Shown here in pieces: positions 1 to 7,998 of a stretch of 64,000 nucleotides of DNA. Source of the stretch: Streptomyces sp. H27-H1 (GTDB taxonomy: Bacteria > Actinomycetota > Actinomycetes > Streptomycetales > Streptomycetaceae); NCBI RefSeq assembly GCF_026627445.1, contig NZ_JAPNLJ010000017.1:62001-126000 (forward strand), in the 5' to 3' direction. Both the position numbers and the translations under genes were made by a program. The notes beneath the pieces are model-generated. The model saw nothing but the letters and a program-made list of their open reading frames with translations. It was not told the DNA's origin and searched no databases. Each line of letters begins with the position of its first letter. Within the stretch, counting starts at the first letter, position 1.

Positions 1-1170
1 CATGCCGAAGCCGACGCACATGGTGGTCAGGCCGTAGCGGACCTGCGGCTGCTCCTCGAACTGGCGGGCCAGCTGAGTCATCAGGCGGACGCCGGAGGAG
101 GCGAGCGGGTGGCCGAAGGCGATGGCCCCGCCGTACTGGTTGACGCGGGCGTCGTCGTCGGCGATGCCGTAGTGCTCCAGGAACGCGAGGACCTGGACCG
201 CGAAGGCCTCGTTGACCTCGAAGAGGCCGATGTCGTCGATCGTCAGACCGGCCTGCGCCAGGGCCTTCTCGGTGGCCGGGATCGGGCCGTAGCCCATGAC
301 CTCCGGCTCGACACCCGCGAAGGAGTACGAGACCAGGCGCATCTTGACCGGGAGGTTGTTCTCCCGGGCGAAGTCCTCGGACGCGATGATCGCGGCGGTG
401 GCACCGTCGTTGAGACCGGCGGCGTTGCCCGCGGTGACGTTGCCGTGGACCCGGAACGGGGTCTTGAGGCCCGCCAGGTTCTCCAGGGTGGTACCCGGAC
501 GCATCGGCTCGTCGGCGGTGACCAGGCCCCAGCCCGTCTCACCGGCCGCCTCGTTGTTGTTGCGCACCGAGATCGGGACCAGGTCCTGCTGGATCTTGCC
601 GTCGGCGTACGCCTTGGCGGCCTTCTCCTGCGAGCGCACGGCGTACTCGTCGGCGCGGAGCTTGGTGATCGTCGGGTACCGGTCGTGCAGGTTCTCGGCG
701 GTCATGCCCATGAACAGGGCGGACTCGTCGACCAGCTTCTCGGAGACGAAGCGCGGGTTCGGGTCCACGCCCTCGCCCATGGGGTGGCGGCCCATGTGCT
801 CGACACCGCCGGCGAGGGCGACGTCGTACGCACCGAAGGCCACACCGCCCGCGACGGCGGTCACGGCGGTGAGCGCGCCAGCGCACATGCGGTCGATGGA
901 GTAACCCGGGACGGACTGCGGGAGGCCCGCGAGAATGCCGGCCGTACGGCCCAGCGTCAGGCCCTGGTCGCCGATCTGCGTGGTCGCGGCGATGGCGACC
1001 TCGTCGATCTTCGCGGGGTCCAGGTCCGGGTTGCGGCGCAGCAGCTCCCGGATCGCCTTGACGACGAGATCGTCGGCGCGGGTCTCGTTGTAGATGCCCT
1101 TCGGGCCCGCCTTGCCGAACGGGGTGCGGACGCCGTCGACGAAGACGACGTCCCTGACGGTACGAGGCAC
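1..1170 (-). CDS. acetyl-CoA C-acyltransferase (thiolase), 3' end outside window
   Basis: Thiolase family enzyme, cleaving 3-ketoacyl-CoA with CoA in fatty acid beta-oxidation, or running the reverse condensation. 390 codons are visible and the last few residues lie beyond the window edge. Seen: nucleophilic Cys in DRMCAGAL (about residue 90), the His motif GGAIAFGHPLASSG, and the second active Cys in TTMCVGFGM at the edge. Start is GTG at 1170, preceded by GGAGGAG. Degradative FadA-type is more likely than biosynthetic PhaA-type from the length and the VPRTVRDVVFVDGVRTPFG start, but the 3' neighbour (often the 3-hydroxyacyl-CoA dehydrogenase subunit) is not visible. Confidence 0.93.
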   Translation of the reverse strand, partial: MPRTVRDVVFVDGVRTPFGKAGPKGIYNETRADDLVVKAIRELLRRNPDLDPAKIDEVAIAATTQIGDQGLTLGRTAGILAGLPQSVPGYSIDRMCAGALTAVTAVAGGVAFGAYDVALAGGVEHMGRHPMGEGVDPNPRFVSEKLVDESALFMGMTAENLHDRYPTITKLRADEYAVRSQEKAAKAYADGKIQQDLVPISVRNNNEAAGETGWGLVTADEPMRPGTTLENLAGLKTPFRVHGNVTAGNAAGLNDGATAAIIASEDFARENNLPVKMRLVSYSFAGVEPEVMGYGPIPATEKALAQAGLTIDDIGLFEVNEAFAVQVLAFLEHYGIADDDARVNQYGGAIAFGHPLASSGVRLMTQLARQFEEQPQVRYGLTTMCVGFGM

Positions 1171-1250
1171 GTTGGCTCTCCTCCAGGTGCGGGTGTGCAC
1201 TGCTGCGCGGGGGGCGTGCCCATTGCTGAGCGCCCGCTCACCTCTCCATG

Positions 1251-1264
1251 CTACTTGTCGGTAA
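1251..1264. promoter_or_regulatory. candidate operator upstream of thiolase
   Basis: CTACTTGTCGGTAA lies 81 bp upstream of the thiolase start, in the gap to the ferritin-like gene. It is a TAC-N6-GTA imperfect palindrome; its reverse complement reads TTACCGACAAGTAG. TetR-type regulators of fatty-acid degradation bind sites of this general form in actinomycetes. The assignment is inference from position and symmetry only. Confidence 0.35.
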
Positions 1265-1377
1265 CCGGCATGCACAGCCCCCCTGGGAGGAGCGGCGAAG
1301 GTCACACTCCGCGGAACGGCGCAGCCGGGGGTTCGTGCCGGGCCGAGCCCGTGCGCGGGGCGGCCCCGCCCACGGGG

Positions 1378-2114
1378 TCAGCGGGCCGCCGGGACCGGGG
1401 CGCGCGGGACCGGGGTGCCGCGCATGGCGGCCGCCATGGCGGGGGAGGAGCGCAGGGTCTCCGAGACGAAGGTGCGGCGCGCCAGGCCCAGGGAGCGCAG
1501 CGCCGGGCCGTGGTCGGCCGCCACCACCGCGGCCGCGCCGGCGAGCAGGACCTGCCAGGCCAGGGTCGTCGCCCGGCGGGCGGGGCGGGCAGGGGCGCCA
1601 AGGCCTCCCGCAGCCGGACGCAGTGGAACGGCACGTGGCGCTCCTCGTCCGCCAGGATGCGGCCCGCCACCTGCGAGGTCAGGGGGTCGTCGCTGCCGTC
1701 CCGCACTGCGCGGTAGTACCGCAGGGCCACCACCTCCGCCACCATCAGCACCAGCAGCTCCACGCGCAGCCCCAGGAGCCTGCGCAGCCGGACGAACGCC
1801 GCGTCGCTCCAGTGTCCGGTCAGCGTCCGCGAGCCCCCGGCGGCCAGTAGCAGGGCCAGCATCCGCGCGTGGTTCCGCTCCTCCGCCACGAAGAGCCGTA
1901 CGGCCCGCGCGTACGCCGCGTCACCGGCCCGGTCGGCCTTGCCGATGAGCGCGGAGCCGTCCCCGTCCTCGCCGACCTGGAACCGCTGCAGGCTCCGTGC
2001 GAGTTCCGGTGCGAGATCGGCGCCCCGGCTCCAGTCCGGATCGCCCAGCGCGGCCCGCCGCCCGCGTTCGGCCTCGAAGCCGGCCACCCACGCCTCGTAC
2101 CCCTGATTGATCAT
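1378..2114 (-). pseudogene. ferritin-like domain protein, single frameshift
   Basis: Ferritin-like four-helix protein of unknown substrate. EERNHARM (about residue 80) and DEERHVPFH (about 160) are the di-iron type ExxH motifs. The first frame carries good protein up to VRLREALAPLP, then turns into an Arg/Pro/Trp-rich run with poor codon use. The -1 frame takes over at about 1585-1612 with ARRATTLAWQVLLAG and ends in natural-looking sequence at TGA 1378-1380. The switch lies in a CCCGCC tandem repeat, so one base is missing or two are extra. Genuine lesion, slippage or sequencing error cannot be told apart here. ATG 2114 is preferred over TTG 2120. No Shine-Dalgarno is visible and a possible -10 (TAGTTT) ends 6 nt before the ATG, so it may be leaderless. 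Confidence 0.7.
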
Positions 2115-2147
2115 GTTCAAAAACTAGCGATTCTTGAGCGTGTTCAA
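2107..2147. promoter_or_regulatory. paired operator-like repeats over the ferritin-like gene start
   Basis: Two similar sites, TTGATCATGTTCAA (2107-2120) and TTGAGCGTGTTCAA (2134-2147), each followed by AA, share 14 of 16 bases in the same orientation and start 27 bp apart. Each is an imperfect palindrome, TTGA-N6-TCAA. They flank the presumed -10 and overlap the start codon, a typical position for a repressor. The regulator is unknown. Confidence 0.5.
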
Positions 2148-2185
2148 AAGGAGCGCTCGGCGGCTGTAGCGGAACCGGAACACGA

Positions 2186-2220
2186 CGGAGCCCCCCGGCC
2201 GTCGTGGCCGGGGGGCTCCG
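2186..2220 (-). terminator. intrinsic hairpin downstream of rnd
   Basis: A 15-bp perfect stem, CGGAGCCCCCCGGCC pairing with GGCCGGGGGGCTCCG, around the 5-nt loop GTCGT. It lies 17 bp after the RNase D stop and upstream of the ferritin-like gene. There is no strong U-tract, as is common in Streptomyces. Confidence 0.75.
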
Positions 2221-2236
2221 CCGCGCGCGGCGCGGG

Positions 2237-3565
2237 TCAGTCGGTGTCGCTCTCGATGTCCGTGTCGGCGTCGGTCACGACCGGCGCCGGGACGGTGCCC
2301 AGTGCCGTGACCAGTGCCGCCGTCACCTGTTCGATCTGCCACGGGCGGGCCCCGTAGCCCGCCAGTGCCTCGGCCACCGCGTCGGCCTCCAGACGCTCCG
2401 GCGGCTCCCAGCACAGCCGGCGGACCGTGTCGGGGCTGATCAGGTTCTCCTGCGGCAGGTTCAGCCCCTCCGCCAGCGCCGACACGGCCGTCCGGGCGGC
2501 CGCGAGCCGAGCCGCGGCCTCCGGGTCCTTGTCCGCCCAGGAGCGCGGCGGCGGCGGACCGGCCGGGGTCGCCCCCGGCTGCGGCAGCTCGTTCTCGGGC
2601 AGGGCCTTCGCCCGCTCCACGGCGGCCATCCACTGGTCCAGCTGGCGCCGGCCCATGCGCTGCCCGTAGCCGGGCAGGGCGGAGAGGGCCTGCACGGTCA
2701 GCGGCAGGGCGAGCGCGGCCTCGACGATCGCACCGTCGCCCAGCACCTTGCCGGGTGACACGTCACGTCGCTGCGCGATCCGGTCGCGGGCCTCCCACAG
2801 CTCCCGGACGACGGCCATCTGCCGGCGCCGGCGGACCTTGTGCATGCCGGACGTCCGGCGCCACGGGTCCTTGCGGGGCGGCGCGGGCGGCGCGGCGGCG
2901 ATGGCGTCGAACTCCTGGTGGGCCCAGTCCAGCTTGCCCTGCCGGTCCAGCTCCTCCTCCAGCGCGTCCCTCAGGTCCACGAGCAGCTCCACATCGAGCG
3001 CGGCGTAGCGCAGCCACGGCTCGGGGAGCGGACGGGTCGACCAGTCGACTGCTGAGTGGCCCTTCTCCAGCACGTAGCCGAGGACCCCCTCGACCATCGC
3101 GCCGAGTCCCACCCGCGGGAAGCCGGCGAGGCGGCCGGCCAGCTCGGTGTCGAAGAGGGAGGTGGGCGCCATGCCTATTTCGCGCAGGCACGGCAGGTCC
3201 TGGGTGGCGGCGTGCAGGATCCACTCGGTGCCGGACAGGGCCTCGCCCAGCGAGGAGAGGTCGGGGCAGCCCACCGGGTCGATCAGTGCGGAGCCCGCGC
3301 CCTCGCGGCGCAGCTGTACGAGGTAGGCGCGCTGGCCGTAGCGGTAGCCGGAGGCGCGCTCGGCGTCCACGGCGACGGGGCCGGTGCCCGCGGCGAAGGC
3401 CGCGACCACCTCGGCGAGAGCGGCGGCGTCGGCGACCACCGGAGGGATGCCCTCACGGGGTTCGAGCAAGGGAATCGGCAGCCCGTCGGACGAAACCTCG
3501 TCGTCCGGGGGGCCGCCCCCGGTGGTGGTGCGCAGGCCTGCTGCGGTTTCTTGGGCGTCGGTCAC
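2237..3565 (-). CDS. rnd: ribonuclease D-type 3'-5' exonuclease with HRDC domain
   Basis: Predicted 3'-5' exoribonuclease for tRNA and structured RNA processing. 442 residues. The DEDD exonuclease domain occupies about residues 45-210, opening with VAVDAERASGYRYGQRAYL (first acidic pair D and E) and including DLPCLREIG and ALDVELLVDLRDAL. An HRDC nucleic-acid-binding domain follows at about 225-300 (KVRRRRQMAVVRELWEARDRIAQ). The C-terminal 130 residues resemble the actinobacterial RNase D extension. The acidic tail TDADTDIESDTD looks like low-complexity sequence. Start GTG 3565. It lies downstream of the response regulator gene and is separated from it by a palindrome, so it is probably a separate transcript. 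Confidence 0.88.
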   Translation of the reverse strand: MTDAQETAAGLRTTTGGGPPDDEVSSDGLPIPLLEPREGIPPVVADAAALAEVVAAFAAGTGPVAVDAERASGYRYGQRAYLVQLRREGAGSALIDPVGCPDLSSLGEALSGTEWILHAATQDLPCLREIGMAPTSLFDTELAGRLAGFPRVGLGAMVEGVLGYVLEKGHSAVDWSTRPLPEPWLRYAALDVELLVDLRDALEEELDRQGKLDWAHQEFDAIAAAPPAPPRKDPWRRTSGMHKVRRRRQMAVVRELWEARDRIAQRRDVSPGKVLGDGAIVEAALALPLTVQALSALPGYGQRMGRRQLDQWMAAVERAKALPENELPQPGATPAGPPPPRSWADKDPEAAARLAAARTAVSALAEGLNLPQENLISPDTVRRLCWEPPERLEADAVAEALAGYGARPWQIEQVTAALVTALGTVPAPVVTDADTDIESDTD

Positions 3566-3590
3566 CGGTCAAGGGTATCCGTGGATGCGA

Positions 3591-3626
3591 CGCGCCCGTC
3601 GCCGGAACGTTCCGGCGACGGGCGCG
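3591..3626 (-). terminator. 36-bp perfect palindrome between response regulator and rnd
   Basis: A perfectly self-complementary 36-bp sequence centred between 3608 and 3609 (centre GGAACGTTCC). It sits in the 133-bp gap after the response regulator stop and before rnd. As RNA it would form a long hairpin, so a terminator is likeliest. A protein-binding palindrome in the rnd promoter region is the alternative. Confidence 0.65.
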
Positions 3627-3698
3627 AGGGGGGAGTACGGAGGCTTCCCCGGGTTCTCCGGGAGTTCTCCCGGGGTCCGCCGAGGGGTATCGGCCGGG

Positions 3699-4361
3699 TC
3701 AGTGGATGATCCCGGTGCGCAGGGCGACGGCGACCATCCCGGCCCGGTCGCCGGTGCCCAGCTTGCGGGCGATCCGTGCGAGGTGGGACTTGACAGTCAG
3801 GGCGGACAGGCCCATCGAAACGCCGATGGCCTTGTTGGACTGGCCCTCCGCGACGAGGCGCAGGACCTCGACCTCGCGGCCGGAGAGCTCTCGGTAGCCG
3901 CCCGGGTGGCTCGGGGCACCCGGGGGGCGGCGGTGCATACGGGCCGCGGCAGCGCCGATGGGGGCGGCGCCGGGCCGGGACGGGAGCCCGATGTTGGTCC
4001 GGGTGCCGGTGACGACGTAGCCCTTCACTCCGCCCGCGAGGGCGTTGCGTACGGCGCCGATGTCGTCGGCGGCGGACAGGGCCAGACCGTTCGGCCAACC
4101 GGCGGCGCGGGTCTCGGAGAGAAGGGTGAGACCGGAACCGTCGGGCAGGTGTACGTCGGCCACGCAGATGTCGCGCGGGCTGCCGATGCGTGGACGTGCC
4201 TCCGCGATGGACGAAGCCTCGATCACGTCGCGTACTCCGAGGGCCCACAAATGGCGGGTCACGGTGGAGCGTACGCGCGGGTCGGCCACGACGACCATGG
4301 CCGTCGGCTTGTTCGGGCGGTAGGCGACCAGGCTTGCGGGCTGCTCGAGAAGAACGGACAC
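3699..4361 (-). CDS. orphan LuxR/NarL-type response regulator
   Basis: DNA-binding response regulator of 220 residues. The N-terminal receiver (about 20-115) has a probable phosphoacceptor Asp69 in VADVHLPDGSG, with the Lys region in GGVKGYVV. The usual N-terminal acidic pair is reduced to D27 in VVVADPRV, so phosphorylation may be atypical. The LuxR-type helix-turn-helix is at about 160-205 (LSGREVEVLRLVAEGQSNKAIG, LTVKSHLARIARKLG). Start GTG 4361 with AGGAGG 5 nt upstream. No histidine kinase is adjacent, so its partner and targets are unknown. The 234 bp upstream is AT-richer than its surroundings and presumably holds its promoter. Confidence 0.88.
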   Translation of the reverse strand: MSVLLEQPASLVAYRPNKPTAMVVVADPRVRSTVTRHLWALGVRDVIEASSIAEARPRIGSPRDICVADVHLPDGSGLTLLSETRAAGWPNGLALSAADDIGAVRNALAGGVKGYVVTGTRTNIGLPSRPGAAPIGAAAARMHRRPPGAPSHPGGYRELSGREVEVLRLVAEGQSNKAIGVSMGLSALTVKSHLARIARKLGTGDRAGMVAVALRTGIIH

Positions 4362-4595
4362 CTAGGCCTCCTGGGGGGGAGTGGCGGGACGGCCGGCTCG
4401 GGGAAGGAAGCCGGTGCGAACCGTGCGGATGGTCACTGACTCCTTCGGCACGTCACCCGCCCGGCTTTAGGGAATGATCACGATTTGGTGAGTAACAATT
4501 CGGGCAATTCGGACGCACGATCGATCATAGGGTGATCAGAAGCCCACAAGGGGTGCACAGTTCCGACATTCGGCACGGGGCGCGGCCCCGCGCTT

Positions 4596-5258
4596 TCACC
4601 CCTGAGGGTGATGCGGACCGCGCCTCTGGGGCAGCGAGACCACGCCCGTCATCGTCTCGGTCGGTCCGACCGGGGGCAGCCCCGCGATCTGGCACAGCAG
4701 TTCGCACCATGCCGACAGGTGTGCGGCGGTGTCCGGCACCCCGCCCATTCCCTCGCGGGGCGTCCACGAGGCCCTGATCTCGATCTGTGTCGCCGGCCGC
4801 CGCTCTCCGAGCCCGCCGAAGTAGTGCGAGGCGGCCATGGTCACGGTCCCGCTCGCCTCCCCGTACGTCAGCCCGCGCGCGTCCAGCGCCCCCGTCAGCC
4901 AGGACCAGCACACCTCCGGGAGGAGCGGGTCCACGGCCATCTCCGGCTCCAGCTCCGCCCGGACGAGCGTCACCAGCCGGAAAGTGCCCTGCCAGGCGTC
5001 GTGTCCGGCCGGGTCGTGCAAGAGGATGAGCCGGCCGTCGGCCAGGTCCTCGTCACCGTCCACGACCGCTGCTTCCAGCGCGTACGCGTGCGGTGCCAGC
5101 CTCTGTGGCGGTTTGGTGGGGTCGATCTCGATCCCCTGCCGCAGCCTCGCCTTCTTCAAGCCGTCGACCGCCCGCCGGAACGGGAGTGGGACGGAGCTGT
5201 CCTTCGCGCTGTCCGTACCGTCAGCGCCATCTGAAAATCGTCCCTGAGCCGCAGCCAT
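4596..5258 (-). CDS. DUF3000 family protein
   Basis: Conserved actinobacterial protein of unknown function, 220 residues. The DUF3000 body runs from PLPFRRAVDGLKKARLRQGI (about 25) to ETMTGVVSLPQRRG near the end. No signal peptide or membrane segment is seen. ATG 5258 is chosen because it begins a compact MAAAQGRFSDG leader, although no strong ribosome-binding site is visible. It is divergent from hemE across 91 bp, an arrangement recurring in Streptomyces near rnd and this regulator. The function cannot be deduced from sequence. Confidence 0.82.
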   Translation of the reverse strand: MAAAQGRFSDGADGTDSAKDSSVPLPFRRAVDGLKKARLRQGIEIDPTKPPQRLAPHAYALEAAVVDGDEDLADGRLILLHDPAGHDAWQGTFRLVTLVRAELEPEMAVDPLLPEVCWSWLTGALDARGLTYGEASGTVTMAASHYFGGLGERRPATQIEIRASWTPREGMGGVPDTAAHLSAWCELLCQIAGLPPVGPTETMTGVVSLPQRRGPHHPQG

Positions 5259-5349
5259 GCGGGGAAGACTAGGCGGAACGAGCGCCCGTACGGCGCAGGG
5301 ACACCCGCGCCGGGCCGGGCACTTCTTCATACGTGCGAAGATTTGAGTC

Positions 5350-6414
5350 GTGAGCGCCAACACCCGCCCCACGGGCACGCCGAGCCAGACGTACGATTCC
5401 GCCTTCCTCAAGGCGTGCCGGCGCGAGCCGGTACCGCACACGCCCGTGTGGTTCATGCGGCAGGCGGGCCGCTCGCTCCCCGAATACCGCAAGGTCCGCG
5501 AGGGCACGCAGATGCTGGAATCCTGCATGCGGCCCGACCTCGTCACCGAGATCACGCTGCAGCCGGTCCGGCGCCACAACGTCGACGCGGCCATCTTCTT
5601 CTCCGACATCGTGGTCCCGCTGAAGGCCATCGGCATCGACCTGGACATCAAGCCCGGCGTCGGCCCGGTCGTCGCCCAGCCGATCCGCCGCCGCGAGGAC
5701 CTCGCACAGCTGCGCGACCTCACCCCGGAGGACGTCTCGTACGTCACCGAGGCGATCGGCATGCTCACGGGTGAACTCGGCTCCACGCCGTTGATCGGCT
5801 TCGCCGGTGCGCCCTTCACCCTCGCGAGCTACCTGGTCGAGGGCGGCCCCTCCAAGAACCACGAGCACACCAAGGCCCTCATGTACGGGGACCCGGAACT
5901 CTGGGCCGACCTGCTGGACCGCCTCGCCGAGATCACCTCTTCCTTCCTGAAGGTCCAGATCGAGGCCGGCGCCTCCGCGATCCAGCTGTTCGACTCCTGG
6001 GTCGGCGCGCTCGCCCCGGCGGACTACCGGCGCTCGGTGATGCCGGCGTCGGCGAAGGTCCTGGAGTCCGTCGCCTCGTACGGAGTCCCGCGCATCCACT
6101 TCGGCGTGGGCACGGGCGAGCTGCTCGGCCTCATGGGCGAGGCCGGCGCGGACGTCATGGGCGTCGACTACCGGGTCTCGCTGGACGAGGCCGCGCACCG
6201 TGTCGGCCCCGGCAAGGCGCTCCAGGGCAACCTGGACCCGGCGGTCCTCTTCTCCACGGAGGAGGCCGTCCGTACCAAGGCGGACGAGGTCCTCGCCGCG
6301 GCGGCGGGCCTGGAAGGCCACATCTTCAACCTGGGCCACGGCGTCCTCCCGACGACCCCGCCGGACGCGCTGACCCGCCTGGTGGACTACGTCCACACCC
6401 AGACGGCACGCTGA
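5350..6414 (+). CDS. hemE: uroporphyrinogen III decarboxylase
   Basis: Decarboxylates the four acetate side chains of uroporphyrinogen III to give coproporphyrinogen III in the cytoplasm. 354 residues, normal length. Family signatures: PVWFMRQAGRSLPEYR (about 33-48, substrate-binding Arg residues) and IFFSDIVVPLKAIGID, carrying the catalytic Asp. C-terminal INLGHGVLP-type sequence appears as FNLGHGVLPTTPPD. Start GTG 5350 agrees with the family N terminus; the ribosome-binding site is weak. A strong terminator follows directly. Its product is the substrate of the HemY encoded about 3 kb downstream. Confidence 0.97.
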   Translation: MSANTRPTGTPSQTYDSAFLKACRREPVPHTPVWFMRQAGRSLPEYRKVREGTQMLESCMRPDLVTEITLQPVRRHNVDAAIFFSDIVVPLKAIGIDLDIKPGVGPVVAQPIRRREDLAQLRDLTPEDVSYVTEAIGMLTGELGSTPLIGFAGAPFTLASYLVEGGPSKNHEHTKALMYGDPELWADLLDRLAEITSSFLKVQIEAGASAIQLFDSWVGALAPADYRRSVMPASAKVLESVASYGVPRIHFGVGTGELLGLMGEAGADVMGVDYRVSLDEAAHRVGPGKALQGNLDPAVLFSTEEAVRTKADEVLAAAAGLEGHIFNLGHGVLPTTPPDALTRLVDYVHTQTAR

Positions 6415-6437
6415 GCCGGACCCCAACAGTTCCGACG

Positions 6438-6480
6438 ACGTCGGTCCCGCGCCGTGCATGACATGGCGCGGGACCGACGT
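6438..6480 (+). terminator. intrinsic terminator of hemE
   Basis: A 16-bp perfect stem (ACGTCGGTCCCGCGCC with its complement) around an 11-nt loop, followed by TTTCGT. It starts 23 bp after the hemE stop. Confidence 0.85.
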
Positions 6481-6545
6481 TTCGTACATCCGGCGGGGAG
6501 ACCGACCGGACTCGCCGGGCCGGCGCGGCCGGGAGCCCCGGCGGG

Positions 6546-7934
6546 CTAGACCCCCGCCGCCCGCACCGCGGTGACCGCCTTGCGGGCCGCCACCAGGACC
6601 GGGTCCCAGACCGGGGAGAACGGCGGGGCGTAGCCCAGGTCCAGGGAGACGACCTGTTCCACCGTCATGCCGGCCGTCAGGGCCACCGCGGCCACGTCCA
6701 CCCGCTTCGCGGAGCCCGGGCCGCCGACGATCTGGACTCCCAGCAGGCGGCCCGTGCGCCGCTCCGCCAGCATCTTCACCGTCATCTCCACCGCCCCCGG
6801 GTAGTAGCCCGCCGTGTTCGTCGAGCGGATCGTCGCGGTGACGAAGCGGAGGCCGACGGCCAGCGCGTCCCGCTCGCGCAGCCCCGTACGCGCGATCTCC
6901 AGATCGCAGACCTTGCTCACGGCCGTGCCGACCACGCCCGGGAAGGTCGCATAGCCGTCGCCCACGTTCGAGCCGATGACCTGGCCGTGCTTGTTCGCGT
7001 GCGTGCCCAGCGCGATGTGCCGCATACGGCCCGCCACCAGGTCCAGGACCTCCACGCAGTCGCCGCCCGCCCAGATGTTCTCGTGGCCCCGCACCCGCAT
7101 CGACAGGTCCGTCAGCAGGCCCCCCGACTCGCCCAGCGGCAGTCCCGCCGCGCGGGCCAGCGCCGTGCGCGGCTCGACGCCGATGCCGAGGACCACGACG
7201 TCCGCCGGGTACTCCTCGCCCGAGGCCGTGGCCACGGCGCGGGCCCGGCCCTCCTCGTCGGGGAGGATCTTCGCCACCTCGGCTCCGGCGACCGTACGGA
7301 TGCCCATGCCGTTCATCGCACTGTGCACCAGGCCGCCCATGTCCGGATCCAGCGTGGACATCGGCTGCTCCCCCCGGTGCAGCACGGTGACCTCGAAGCC
7401 CCGCCCGACCAGCGCCTCCGCCATCTCCACGCCGATGTACCCGGCGCCCACGACCACCGCCCGGCGGCCGGCCGTCCGCTCCAGGTCCGCCATCAGCCGC
7501 TGCCCGTCGTCCAGCGTCTGCACCCCGTGCACCCCGTGCGCGCCGATGCCCGGCAGCCGGGGGCGGACGGGGCGGGCGCCGGTGGCGAGGACGAGCTTGT
7601 CGTACTCCGTCCAGTACTCGGCGCCCGATTCCAGGTCCCGGGCGCGCACCCGCTGCCCCGCGAGGTCCAGTTCCAGGACCTCCGTCCGCGTCCGCAGGTC
7701 GATGTCCCGCGCGCGGTGCTCCTCGGGCGTCCGGGCGATCAGCTCGTCCGGGCCGCCGACCAGGCCGCCGACCCAGTACGGGATCCCGCACGCGGAGTAC
7801 GAGGTGAAGTGCCCGCGCTCGAAGGCGGTGATCTCCAGCTCCGCCGGGCTCTTGAGCCGCCGGGCCTGTGACGCCGCCGCCATGCCCGCCGCGTCACCGC
7901 CGACCACCACCAGTCGCTGCCTGCCGTTCCCCAT
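6546..7934 (-). CDS. FAD/NAD(P)-dependent oxidoreductase, CoA-disulfide reductase-like
   Basis: Class I pyridine nucleotide-disulfide oxidoreductase-like flavoprotein, 462 residues. FAD-binding Rossmann motif VVVGGDAAGMAAASQARR is at 9-26. SYSACGIPYWVGG (about 45-57) holds the single redox Cys characteristic of CoA-disulfide reductase, NADH oxidase and NADH peroxidase relatives. The second Rossmann motif is VVVGAGYIGVEMAEALVGRG (about 160). The C terminus resembles the dimerisation domain. The substrate cannot be fixed: CoA disulfide, persulfide or oxygen are possible. It sits between hemE and the DUF4349 gene on the minus strand and appears to be transcribed alone. Confidence 0.85.
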   Translation of the reverse strand: MGNGRQRLVVVGGDAAGMAAASQARRLKSPAELEITAFERGHFTSYSACGIPYWVGGLVGGPDELIARTPEEHRARDIDLRTRTEVLELDLAGQRVRARDLESGAEYWTEYDKLVLATGARPVRPRLPGIGAHGVHGVQTLDDGQRLMADLERTAGRRAVVVGAGYIGVEMAEALVGRGFEVTVLHRGEQPMSTLDPDMGGLVHSAMNGMGIRTVAGAEVAKILPDEEGRARAVATASGEEYPADVVVLGIGVEPRTALARAAGLPLGESGGLLTDLSMRVRGHENIWAGGDCVEVLDLVAGRMRHIALGTHANKHGQVIGSNVGDGYATFPGVVGTAVSKVCDLEIARTGLRERDALAVGLRFVTATIRSTNTAGYYPGAVEMTVKMLAERRTGRLLGVQIVGGPGSAKRVDVAAVALTAGMTVEQVVSLDLGYAPPFSPVWDPVLVAARKAVTAVRAAGV

Positions 7935-7998
7935 CCGCCCCTACCGTCCTTCCCCGCCGCCAGTGCCTACGGGGCCAACGCTACGGGCGGACGGGCGT

